Shown: positions 56,540-64,000 of the stretch, piece after piece
Position numbering within the stretch: the stretch's first letter is position 1
Layout of the letters: each line of letters opens with the position of its first letter
NCBI RefSeq assembly: GCF_040448675.1
Contig: NZ_CP159289.1
Coordinates: 372,001-436,000 of the forward strand
Direction: 5' to 3'
DNA from: Dyadobacter sp. 676
GTDB lineage: Bacteria; Bacteroidota; Bacteroidia; Cytophagales; Spirosomataceae
DNA length: 64,000 bases
Position numbers and translations under genes: made by a program
Notes under the pieces: model-generated
What the model was told of the DNA's origin: nothing
Seen by the model: only the letters and a program-made list of their open reading frames with translations
The model's database searches: none

Positions 56540-58990
56540 ATGGTCCCCGGAAATGGGTTCATACGTAAACCTGAGGAAGATTTTTTACCAATGACTACAA
56601 CTGGTAATGAGCGTAAGGACGACCTGCTGCTGGCGATCGAGCGGTTTGAACTTGTGGCAAAAGCTACCCATGACGTGATCTGGGACTGGGACCTCGAAAA
56701 GGGCACCATGTGGTGGAACGAGGGAATGGAACAGATTTTCGGGTATAAGCCGGAAGATATCGGAAGTGGCCCCAATTCGTGGTTCGACCGCATCCATCCG
56801 GATGACCAGGAAAACCTCGTGAAAAAAATCTACGGCGTGATCGACATGGGGCAGAGCAACTGGTCGGAAGTATACCGGTTCAGGCGCGCGGACGGCACCT
56901 ATGCACATGTACACGACCGCGGCTACACGATCCAGAGCGGAGACAAACCGGTGCGTATGGTAGGTTCCATGATGGATATTTCGGAAAAACTGCGCTCCGA
57001 CAAGGCCCGCCAGGAGAGTGAGGAGAACCTGAAATTTGCTATCCAGGCAGCCCAGCTCGGTACCTGGAACCTGAACCCGGCCGACCAGTCGGTGCTCTTC
57101 AACGAACGCTGCCGGGAATTGTACGGCTTCCCCGACGAAACGGACATGTGCTATGAGCGCCTGATACAGTTTATCCATCCCGACGACCGCGCCAGGGTAA
57201 CGGAGGCCATCGAACGAACGCTCGATCCGGCACTGCGAGTGCCGTATGATATCCGTTACCGGGTGATCGGCGCTACCGACCGGAAGCTGCGCTGGCTGCA
57301 TTGTACAGGCCAGGCCTATTTCGACCCGTCGGGAAACCCCTACCGCTTTTCGGGCATTTCGCGTGAGGTTACTTCCGAAATCGCCACGCAGGAGAAGATC
57401 GCCTGGGCCGACCAGCAGGCCGCCATGACCATAGAGGGGTCGGGAGCGGGTTCGTTTATGGTTACGCTGGCAACCGACGAGATTATTTATTCCCCTACCT
57501 TCGCGAAAATCATAACCGGCAGCGAAAACGCCAATATGACCCGGGATATTCTCCTTACCGGGCTTCACCCGGAAGATGTGGAGATCAGAAATGCGGCCTA
57601 TGGCGAAGCAGCGGACAGCGGCGAACTCCGCTATGAGGCCCGGTTTGTCTGGTATGACGGGACCACCCATTGGGTACGGGTACTGGGGCGCTATCTTTAC
57701 GACAGCATGGGCACCGCCGTTTCGCTATCCGGGATCGTGATGGACATTACCGACCGGATCGAGTCGGAGCAGCGGCTGAAAATGAATGAAGAGCACCTCA
57801 GGACACTCATCGAACAGGCACCGGTGGCTACCGCCCTTTTCGTTGGAAAGGACATGATCATCGATATTCCCAACGAGGCCATGCTGAAAGTGTGGGGCAA
57901 AGGGCGGTCGGTGATTGGAAAGCCGTTACGGGAAGCCCTGCCTGAGCTGGAAGGCCAGCCCTTCCTCGATATTCTCGACCGGATTTACCGCACCGGCGAG
58001 CCTCATTCCGAACAAGGGGCACGTGCCCACCTCGTGGTTGACGGCAGACTGCAGACGTTTTATTACGACTACACCTATAAGCCCCTGAAAAACGCCAAAG
58101 GGGAAGTATACGCGATCCTCGACATGGCCGTGGATGTAACCGAACAGGTAACCTCCCGCCAAAAACTGGAGCGGAGCGAAGAACGGTACCGGCAACTTGC
58201 CAGCGAGCTCGAAAGGCGCGTGCGGCAGCGTACCAACGAGCTGCATCAGGCCAATATCGAGCTCGTCAACTCGAACAATAACCTGCAACAGTTCGCCTAC
58301 GCGGCGAGCCACGACATGCAGGAACCGCTCCGGAAAATCCAGTCGTTTGGCTCGCGGTTGCAGTCGACCTACGCCGCTCAGCTGGACGACAATGGCAAAT
58401 ACATGCTCAACCGCATTCAGGATGCGTCGAGGAGGATGTCGGTGATGATCGACGATCTGCTTGCCTATTCGCGGCTTACGACGCGTGAAGGGGAGTTCGG
58501 CAGCGTGCAGCTGGGGGAAATCGTGGCGTCCGTGCTGGCGGACCTGGAAATATCTATCCAGGAGCAAAAAACAGAAGTTATCGTCGACGACTTACCCGAG
58601 GTTTGGGGTAATGGACACCAGCTTACGCAACTGATGCAGAACCTGATCAGCAATGCGATTAAATACCGTCTGCCGGAGCAGGAATCGGTGATCCGGATTT
58701 CCTACCGCCAGGTAACAGACGCCGAGAAAGAAATATTGCCCAAACTCCTGCCCGATCATCCGTACATCCGACTGGAAGTAAGCGACAATGGCATCGGCTT
58801 CGACGAAATTTATCTCGAGCGCATTTTCCAGATGTTCCAGCGGCTGCACGGGCGGAGCGAGTTTTCCGGATCGGGCATTGGCCTCGCATTGTGCAAAAAA
58901 GTGGTTCAGAATCACCATGGTTACATCACCGCCAAAAGTCAGCCGGGCAAAGGCGCCACATTCATTACCTATCTGCCGCAACCGGTGTGA
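56540..58990 (+). CDS. Sensor histidine kinase with four PAS domains
   Basis: An 816-residue cytosolic kinase without membrane helices. Four PAS/PAC repeats lie at about residues 35-150, 155-280, 285-405 and 410-535 (for example WDWDLEKGTMWWNEGMEQIFG and HPDDQENLVKKIYG), then a coiled coil. The HisKA domain follows, with the phospho-acceptor His591 in AASHDMQEPLRK, then a HATPase domain with N-, G1- and G2-boxes (NLISNAIKYR, DNGIGFD, GSGIGLALCKK). It lacks a receiver domain, and no response regulator is adjacent. Signal unknown; PAS domains could bind heme or flavin. An alternative start at 56591 drops 17 residues. Confidence 0.94.
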   Translation: MVPGNGFIRKPEEDFLPMTTTGNERKDDLLLAIERFELVAKATHDVIWDWDLEKGTMWWNEGMEQIFGYKPEDIGSGPNSWFDRIHPDDQENLVKKIYGVIDMGQSNWSEVYRFRRADGTYAHVHDRGYTIQSGDKPVRMVGSMMDISEKLRSDKARQESEENLKFAIQAAQLGTWNLNPADQSVLFNERCRELYGFPDETDMCYERLIQFIHPDDRARVTEAIERTLDPALRVPYDIRYRVIGATDRKLRWLHCTGQAYFDPSGNPYRFSGISREVTSEIATQEKIAWADQQAAMTIEGSGAGSFMVTLATDEIIYSPTFAKIITGSENANMTRDILLTGLHPEDVEIRNAAYGEAADSGELRYEARFVWYDGTTHWVRVLGRYLYDSMGTAVSLSGIVMDITDRIESEQRLKMNEEHLRTLIEQAPVATALFVGKDMIIDIPNEAMLKVWGKGRSVIGKPLREALPELEGQPFLDILDRIYRTGEPHSEQGARAHLVVDGRLQTFYYDYTYKPLKNAKGEVYAILDMAVDVTEQVTSRQKLERSEERYRQLASELERRVRQRTNELHQANIELVNSNNNLQQFAYAASHDMQEPLRKIQSFGSRLQSTYAAQLDDNGKYMLNRIQDASRRMSVMIDDLLAYSRLTTREGEFGSVQLGEIVASVLADLEISIQEQKTEVIVDDLPEVWGNGHQLTQLMQNLISNAIKYRLPEQESVIRISYRQVTDAEKEILPKLLPDHPYIRLEVSDNGIGFDEIYLERIFQMFQRLHGRSEFSGSGIGLALCKKVVQNHHGYITAKSQPGKGATFITYLPQPV

Positions 58991-58999
58991 GCGGCAGGG

Positions 59000-59290
59000 T
59001 TACTTCTTCCAGACGTCGGCAAACTCCTCGGGATGGCGACGAAACTGTCCGTGCACATACTCGCAGAGCGGCATGACCTGCAATCCATGTTCGCGCGCAT
59101 ACGCGACCATTGCATCGAGCATTTTGCGGGCCAGGCCACGACCCTCCATGGCCGGATCTACCTCGGTGTGGTACACGGTCAATGTCGTTTCGCTCAAACC
59201 GATCACCATTTCGCCGACCTGTTTGCCGTCTTCTACTACATAAAAAGCCCCACGGCGGCGGTTATCGAGTTTGAAATTAATTTCTGCCAT
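59000..59290 (-). CDS. Small GNAT-family N-acetyltransferase (YjdJ-like)
   Basis: A 96-residue single-domain acetyltransferase of the short Gcn5-related type. The acetyl-CoA loop is seen in EGRGLARKMLDAM, preceded by strands with TLTVYHTEVDP and followed by PLCEYVHGQF. These enzymes acetylate small amines or protein termini; the substrate is unknown. It ends 10 bases from the convergent kinase gene and starts next to overlapping divergent promoter boxes. Confidence 0.85.
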   Translation of the reverse strand: MAEINFKLDNRRRGAFYVVEDGKQVGEMVIGLSETTLTVYHTEVDPAMEGRGLARKMLDAMVAYAREHGLQVMPLCEYVHGQFRRHPEEFADVWKK

Positions 59291-59322
59291 AAATTTTTAT
59301 TTAAGATGCATTACGTTCGGGG

Positions 59323-59342
59323 CAAATATATCCATAATTTTG
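59323..59342. promoter_or_regulatory. Back-to-back -7 boxes for two divergent genes
   Basis: CAAATATA (59323-59330) reads TATATTTG on the minus strand, and TAATTTTG (59335-59342) reads on the plus strand; both match TAnnTTTG exactly and are 4 bases apart. They serve the GNAT gene and the phosphotransferase gene. Clear -33 boxes were not found. Confidence 0.5.
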
Positions 59343-59362
59343 CGCCCCGACCGCCTTTCGCC

Positions 59363-60364
59363 ATGAACGTCTTTCCCGTTTCCAATTCCACCCTTTCGCC
59401 CGTTCACCTGGGTATTTTTCTCCAAAAACATTATTTGCCCGACCAGCAGGTAACGTGCACGATCCTGAAAACCGGGATCAGCGATACGTATCTTATTCAA
59501 ACACCCGAACGGCGTTATATATTCCGCGTATACAGTTTTCAGTGGCGGACGCTGACCGAGATTTCGGAAGAACTGCGTTTGCTGGAACATTTACAGGCCA
59601 ATGGCATTTCGGTTTCCTTTCCCATCGCCGACAGTCAGGGGAAATTAATTCATTCCTTCGAAGCGCCCGAAGGCACGCGTCATGGTGTGCTTTTCTCTTT
59701 TGCCGAAGGTCAAAAAGTGCTCAATTTCGAAGCGGAAACCCATTTTCGCGTCGGCGAACTGATGGCCCGAATGCATCTGCTCACGGAAGGTTTCGCATTG
59801 CAACGCATTACGTACACCGAAAAAGAATTGCTGATCGATTCGCTGGAACAATTGGGCAGGTTCCTTCCCGGCGATACCGGAGAAATGCGGTATATGCGAA
59901 CCATCCAGGCCTATTTACTTGCCGAGTTGCGGAATGCCGATCAAAGCCGGCTTCGCCGCGGCGCCGTCCATCTCGACCTTTGGTTCGACAATATGAACGT
60001 AACCCCGGAAGGGGACGTGACTTTCTTCGATTTCGACTTCTGCGGGAACGGCTGGTTGTGCCTCGACATGGCCTATTATGTGCTGCAAATACATGCCACA
60101 GAAAAGGACGAAGCCGAATGTGCGCGAAAAACCGCGGAGTTTTACAAAGGGTACGAATCCGTTGTGCCGGTGACCGAAGAAGAAAAGCGCCTGGTCCCGA
60201 TGCTGGGCATTTGCCTGTATTTCTTTTACCTCGGTGTGCAGTCGCGGCGATACGACGACTGGTCGAACGTGTTTTTAAATGAGATCTATTTGAAAAGGTT
60301 CATTAACCTTTTACTCAAAAAATACTTTGATTATCACCAACTTGGGCCGGCGCAGACTGCATAA
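59363..60364 (+). CDS. Phosphotransferase of the APH/choline-kinase fold
   Basis: Start at ATG 59363, 20 bases after the -7 box; the frame is open much further upstream but lacks family likeness. The 333-residue enzyme has the kinase-like fold with the catalytic loop HLDLWFDNMNV (Asp base, Asn metal ligand) and the metal-binding DFDFCG. It resembles aminoglycoside phosphotransferase / homoserine kinase II type proteins. It should phosphorylate a hydroxyl on a small molecule in the cytosol; the substrate is not readable. Confidence 0.9.
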   Translation: MNVFPVSNSTLSPVHLGIFLQKHYLPDQQVTCTILKTGISDTYLIQTPERRYIFRVYSFQWRTLTEISEELRLLEHLQANGISVSFPIADSQGKLIHSFEAPEGTRHGVLFSFAEGQKVLNFEAETHFRVGELMARMHLLTEGFALQRITYTEKELLIDSLEQLGRFLPGDTGEMRYMRTIQAYLLAELRNADQSRLRRGAVHLDLWFDNMNVTPEGDVTFFDFDFCGNGWLCLDMAYYVLQIHATEKDEAECARKTAEFYKGYESVVPVTEEEKRLVPMLGICLYFFYLGVQSRRYDDWSNVFLNEIYLKRFINLLLKKYFDYHQLGPAQTA

Positions 60365-60400
60365 TTGCTTACATTCGGATCTTGGTAAGCAGTTTAAACG

Positions 60401-60916
60401 ATGTCGAAAATACTCTTTCCCCTTCTTTTCGCCGCGGGTTTGTGGTTTCTCGTAAAAAGCATTGGCAGGATCATCGCGATTTATGGCGGCAGCAAAATCA
60501 CATTGCCGCTCGACCGCCCATTTCCGGCATTTCACCTCTCCGAACCCGGCGAATACGAAATCGCTTACCGACGTCCGGCCACGTGGGGCATTATGCCTAC
60601 CGGCGTGTTGTACAAGCTGGTTTCCCTGCCTGACGGAAAGCATTTCGATGCTGTGAACGTGGTGAACCACCTCGCATCACGCAAGGATATGACCGGCAGC
60701 CGTATTGTGCCCGTCGCTGAATTCAGCATTGGCAAAGCGGGTACTTATCAGTTAACCGTCGAAAAACTCTCCGAAATCAAAAAAGGCGATGGTTTGATTA
60801 TCATGAAAAAAACCGGCTCCCGAGGGTTTGTGATGATATTCGCCATTATCGCTTCCGGCATCGCCACCATCGCGGGACTCGTATTGACAATACTTTCTTT
60901 TTCGGGAAAAAGATAA
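60401..60916 (+). CDS. Unknown membrane-anchored protein
   Basis: A 171-residue protein with one membrane helix at each end (about residues 5-28 and 145-167) and a beta-rich domain between (PAFHLSEPGEYEIAYRRPAT, GTYQLTVEKLSEI). The middle should be in the periplasm or cytosol depending on topology. No family recognised. It lies 36 bases after the phosphotransferase gene, so co-transcription is possible, and ends at a hairpin. Confidence 0.7.
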   Translation: MSKILFPLLFAAGLWFLVKSIGRIIAIYGGSKITLPLDRPFPAFHLSEPGEYEIAYRRPATWGIMPTGVLYKLVSLPDGKHFDAVNVVNHLASRKDMTGSRIVPVAEFSIGKAGTYQLTVEKLSEIKKGDGLIIMKKTGSRGFVMIFAIIASGIATIAGLVLTILSFSGKR

Positions 60917-60937
60917 GGCCGGCATCGACACCGGCCT
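60916..60937. terminator. Hairpin between convergent genes
   Basis: A 7-bp stem AGGCCGG / CCGGCCT with an 8-base loop, beginning at the last base of the plus-strand membrane-protein gene. No T-run, so terminator function is uncertain. Confidence 0.45.
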
Positions 60938-60945
60938 GCCCTGCG

Positions 60946-61863
60946 CTAAACGGCTGCTTCTACGACCTTCTTCATTTTGGCAAGACTGGTCTTCGCAACC
61001 TGCAAAGCGTCCTGCGCCCAATAATCTTTGTTGAACACTTCGAACGAAAGGATTACCGGCTTATCCGGGTCTTTAAGGCTTTGTATCACATTTTTCCAGG
61101 GCGCGATACCATCCCCGACATACACACGGTCGCCATCGGTAATCGTCTCGCGCGGCGGCGTGGCCGGATAGTCGTTGACATGGAAAATTTCGATCAACGG
61201 CTTGCCGACATCCCTGATCGCCTCCATTCCCGAGCCGCCTTTGTGCAAATGGTAAACGTCCATGAGCAAACGGGCCGACGGATGGCCCGATTCCACTGCC
61301 ACATACAATATCTCCCCTACCCGGCTGAGGTTTTTAGAAAAGCCCCAGAGTTCAAGATGCGGCACGACCCCGGTTTGATCGCCCAGTTCGAGTATTTTGC
61401 GGTAACGCTCGGCTACCCTGGCCAGATCCAGCGAAGGCCCGGTCGTCGCCCCCATAGGCGGGGCCGCCACGCGCGGGCAACCAATGGCCGCCAGCTGTTC
61501 CATTTCGCCTTTGAGCTGGTCCAATGCTTTGGCCCGGGCCGTGTCGTCATCCACGATCCACGTCGCAAAACCGATCGCGTCCTCGACTTTCAAACCCAGG
61601 TCGCCGATAATGCGTTTGGCTTCCTGCAGGGTTCCGCCGCCTTTGAGATAATCCTGCAAAGTGCTGATCCAGATCTCCACCGAACCGAAACCTGCCCTGG
61701 CCGCCACTTCCAGTTCTTTCCGGAAACCGAGCTTCTGCCCCCGCAGCGTGCTCATGTTGAGGGAGTAAATAAATGGCTGGGCTTTGGTTTTGGCGGCTTC
61801 GGACGGCACAATGCCCGCTGCGCTCACGGCAGCGATGGAGGATAATGCTTTTCGGCGATTCAT
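60946..61863 (-). CDS. Tat-exported sugar-phosphate isomerase/epimerase-like TIM-barrel protein
   Basis: A 305-residue protein of the xylose-isomerase-like TIM barrel, with a twin-arginine signal (MNRRKALSSIAAVSAAGIV). Metal ligands are expected in VPHLELWGF, LLMDVYHL, HVNDYP and ILSFEVFN. Such exported epimerase-like proteins accompany Gfo/Idh and DUF1080 genes in glycan loci. Reaction unknown. Confidence 0.88.
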   Translation of the reverse strand: MNRRKALSSIAAVSAAGIVPSEAAKTKAQPFIYSLNMSTLRGQKLGFRKELEVAARAGFGSVEIWISTLQDYLKGGGTLQEAKRIIGDLGLKVEDAIGFATWIVDDDTARAKALDQLKGEMEQLAAIGCPRVAAPPMGATTGPSLDLARVAERYRKILELGDQTGVVPHLELWGFSKNLSRVGEILYVAVESGHPSARLLMDVYHLHKGGSGMEAIRDVGKPLIEIFHVNDYPATPPRETITDGDRVYVGDGIAPWKNVIQSLKDPDKPVILSFEVFNKDYWAQDALQVAKTSLAKMKKVVEAAV

Positions 61864-61970
61864 TAATGTGTTCTGAATGGTTAAACTGATTTATCTGTAA
61901 AGCCGCGCCCCGGAATTTTTTACCGGAAATCGATGTAAATTGATTGTTTGCAAACTGTATCAAACCTCCT

Positions 61971-62468
61971 ATGGAACCAGACAGCTACGTCATACCCGCC
62001 CAAACAAAGATCGGCCATGTACATCTCAAAGTGGCCGATCTCGACCGGGCCCTCGACTTTTATTGCGGCTTGCTCGGCTTCGAGATTACCACCCGCTACG
62101 GCACTCAGGCCGTATTTATTTCCGCCGGGGGTTATCATCATCACATTGGCCTCAATACCTGGTACAGCAAAGGTGCGCCGCCCGCCTCGCCGCATGGCGT
62201 CGGTTTGTTTCACACAGCCATTCTTTACCCAACCCGCAAAGATCTTGCATTTGCATTAAACCGTCTTTTGAAAGCCGATTACCCACTGACCGGCGCCAGC
62301 GATCATGGTGTTTCCGAGGCAATTTACCTCAACGATCCTGACGGCAATGGCGTCGAGCTCTATTGGGACCGCCCGCGGGAGCAGTGGGAATACTTGCCGG
62401 ATGGATCCATTGAAATGTACACGAAGAGTTTGAATATTCCTGGTTTGCTGATGGAGTTGAATAAATAG
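61971..62468 (+). CDS. VOC-family (glyoxalase/dioxygenase-fold) metal protein
   Basis: Start at ATG 61971 (MEPDSYVIPAQTKIGHVHLK); 165 residues. Two VOC half-modules: IGHVHLKVADLDRALDFYCG with the first His, HHHIGLNTW, then GLFHTAILYP with a second His and a final LNDPDGNGVELYWDRP supplying Glu. It resembles CatE-like extradiol dioxygenases more than glyoxalase I. It is cytosolic and its stop abuts the convergent GH5 gene. Confidence 0.88.
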   Translation: MEPDSYVIPAQTKIGHVHLKVADLDRALDFYCGLLGFEITTRYGTQAVFISAGGYHHHIGLNTWYSKGAPPASPHGVGLFHTAILYPTRKDLAFALNRLLKADYPLTGASDHGVSEAIYLNDPDGNGVELYWDRPREQWEYLPDGSIEMYTKSLNIPGLLMELNK

Positions 62469-63605
62469 TTAGTACTTCATCAGCAATGTGAGCAGCTTCC
62501 GGTCCAGCTTGTGACCATGCCAATCCTCGTAAGCAACATCCTCGCGGCGGGAGTCCAGCACGCCGAAATCGCCTGAGAATTCCCAGAGCGAGAAGCCGAT
62601 ACCATTGGATGAAAGGATATCCAATACATCGTTGAACCAGGCGAGGAAGACGTCATGCGGCGTTTTGTTCCAGCACCCGCATTCACCGCAGTGCACGCCT
62701 ACGCCCTTCCCGACCAGCTCGATCCAGGGTTTGTAGAACTTTTCGAGCATGGCGCGGCTGAGATATTGGTCGCCAACTTGTCCCGGCCATTTCGGTTCGG
62801 GCGCATTGTCGGGATCTTTCATCGCCCATGGTGCTTTGTAATGCGAAATAATACCCGGATGATAACCGCGGCAGCTCTGAGCGATGTCAAGGTCGGTCAA
62901 TTCCGGGATAACGGATGTCCCGACATCGTTGCCGTCCGCGATGATTAAATGTGCCGGATTTTCCTTTCTGATCGCCTCTGAGGCAGCGATCGCCACTTTG
63001 CGGTAAATATCGCCGGGAACCGACGAGCGTTTGGAGTGCTGGTCATTCATGTCGGCACGCATGCTCGGCTCGTTGAGCAAATCGAAGCTGATGCGTTTGG
63101 AAGTGGTGCTTTTGTACTTTTTTGCCCACATATTCCAATGAAAACAGAATGCGTCAAGGGCCTTCTGGTCGGTCCAGAGGTTATAGGGCTCGTTGAAACC
63201 GGCATTGACGCAGTAACCCGGCGCGCGGTGCAGGTTCAGGCTTACATGGATGTTATACTTGTGCGCCGTCGCTATGAGCTTATCGATACGCTCCACGGCT
63301 TGTCCGTCGATCTGGTAAACCTCGTCAGGTGTGATATTCCGGCTCCGGTCAAATTTGAGATATACGGGGTAAGCCATTGGAATACGCACAAAATCGAAGC
63401 CCCAGTCATTCATCCATTTGAATTGCTCCTCGGTAGTAGGTTTACGGCCTTTGGCGGGGTCGGGCGAGAAGAAGTCCAGGAGATTAAAGCCTTTCCATTT
63501 GGGCAGCTTGTTCTGCGCAACCTGACCACAAAAAGCCAGGCCGGGCGCCATAGCGGCCCCGGCTGCTGTTATCGATGTATTTTTGATGAATGTCCTGCGA
63601 TGCAT
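62469..63605 (-). CDS. Tat-exported glycoside hydrolase family 5 (cellulase-like)
   Basis: A 378-residue enzyme with a twin-arginine signal (MHRRTFIKNTSITAAGAAMA). The GH5 barrel is clear: FDFVRIPMAYPVYL, HVSLNLHRAPGY, the acid/base Glu in FDLLNEPSMR and the nucleophile Glu in HCGECGCWN, with WEFSGDFG at the last strand. It hydrolyses beta-1,4-type glucans, mannans or similar glycans in the periplasm with retention. No carbohydrate-binding module. It abuts the VOC gene with no spacer. Confidence 0.92.
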   Translation of the reverse strand: MHRRTFIKNTSITAAGAAMAPGLAFCGQVAQNKLPKWKGFNLLDFFSPDPAKGRKPTTEEQFKWMNDWGFDFVRIPMAYPVYLKFDRSRNITPDEVYQIDGQAVERIDKLIATAHKYNIHVSLNLHRAPGYCVNAGFNEPYNLWTDQKALDAFCFHWNMWAKKYKSTTSKRISFDLLNEPSMRADMNDQHSKRSSVPGDIYRKVAIAASEAIRKENPAHLIIADGNDVGTSVIPELTDLDIAQSCRGYHPGIISHYKAPWAMKDPDNAPEPKWPGQVGDQYLSRAMLEKFYKPWIELVGKGVGVHCGECGCWNKTPHDVFLAWFNDVLDILSSNGIGFSLWEFSGDFGVLDSRREDVAYEDWHGHKLDRKLLTLLMKY

Positions 63606-63672
63606 GGCGATCCGGAAATTGTTCCTGATAATTTCCTATTAAACGCATCGCAGCAGCGGTTTTACTGATATT

Positions 63673-64000
63673 CTACCGGGTCCTTGTCGAATAGCCCCAC
63701 CGGCCATTGTAATTGTAGTACATCTCGAAGCCTTTACCTGCATCGCTTTTCAGGTATTTGGCTTTCAGCTTCTGGTGCAGGTCAGCCGGCTGCTTTTCGC
63801 CGTTGACGATCAGTTCGTCGTCCGTGAGTTTGAACGACAGATCATTTTTGTCCTTCACCAGCCCTGCACTACTCAGTTCCTCAATTATCTGTTCCTGCTT
63901 CTTCATATAAGCCTCGCGCTCTTTTTCCGCCTCCCGACGCATTTCCTCGGCTTTTTTTGCGTTGCACCTCTGCCTGCTCCCGTTGTTTGTCAGCTTCCAG
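63673..64000 (-). pseudogene. C-terminal part of a larger protein (possibly M56/BlaR1-like tail), cut by the window edge and frameshifted
   Basis: Only the C-terminus is in view. A charged coiled-coil (LEADKQREQAEVQRKK in the upstream frame, AEEMRREAEKEREAYMKKQE in the downstream one) is followed by a domain LSFKLTDDELIVNGEKQPA and the end GRWGYSTRTR. The frames join at seven As on the minus strand (63952-63958); six restore one frame. Short domains with an INGEKQ-type strand close the tails of M56-family proteins in Bacteroidota, but this match is from memory and weak. Confidence 0.5.

Overview
The window looks like a chromosomal segment of a Bacteroidota bacterium, most likely a Cytophagales member close to Dyadobacter (genus is inference). 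The signs are three SusC-type TonB-dependent receptors, two SusD lipoproteins, a type IX secretion C-terminal sorting domain, lipoprotein signals, and promoters of the Bacteroidota form TTG-N18-21-TAnnTTTG. Coding GC is moderately high. I see no tRNA, rRNA, CRISPR array, prophage or transposase gene.

Layout. 1-7.1 kb is a sugar-uptake locus: a SusC receptor cut by the left edge, a divergent LacI-type regulator with a likely operator, a CBM48-like/esterase protein and a GMC oxidoreductase. 7.1-14.8 kb holds a second TonB receptor, a SYLF/KTSC pair, Dps, a cytochrome P450 and a CPA1 Na+/H+ antiporter. 14.9-21.9 kb is a probable operon susC-susD followed by a 5'-nucleotidase split into two proteins, which suggests uptake of nucleotides or other phosphorylated compounds. 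22.2-27.5 kb has an orphan gene with a textbook promoter, a secreted M43 metalloprotease, DNA polymerase IV and a DisA-like protein. 27.7-32.2 kb is a tight operon of an ABC exporter and three family 2 glycosyltransferases. It is followed by an AT-rich patch (32.2-34.4 kb) with a decayed lipoprotein gene, a long perfect inverted repeat and a fourth glycosyltransferase. 34.5-45.6 kb holds a sialate O-acetylesterase, two quinoprotein dehydrogenase-cytochrome c fusions, an aldo/keto reductase, two small hydrolases and an unrecognised three-gene operon with its own promoter. 46.3-55.1 kb is a second susCD locus with SDR, esterase and Gfo/Idh/MocA genes. 55.2-64 kb is mixed: DinB-fold protein, DUF1080 lipoprotein, PAS histidine kinase, GNAT, kinase-like phosphotransferase, sugar-phosphate epimerase-like protein, VOC protein and GH5 glycosidase.

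Two patterns cut across the annotation. First, five gene ends or intergenic gaps in the first 23 kb carry an unusual element of 8-bp units (TGAATGAK) arranged as inverted arms, often supplying the stop codon of the flanking genes. Second, five otherwise intact genes are each broken by exactly one extra base in a homopolymer (G in four, A in one). This looks like base-calling error or poly-G slippage rather than gene decay. The broken lipoprotein gene at 32.4-33.4 kb has a different signature and looks like a true pseudogene.

Functionally the window serves glycan and nucleotide scavenging at the outer membrane (SusCD, esterases, GH5, DUF1080, Tat-exported oxidoreductases), glycan export, and periplasmic sugar oxidation.
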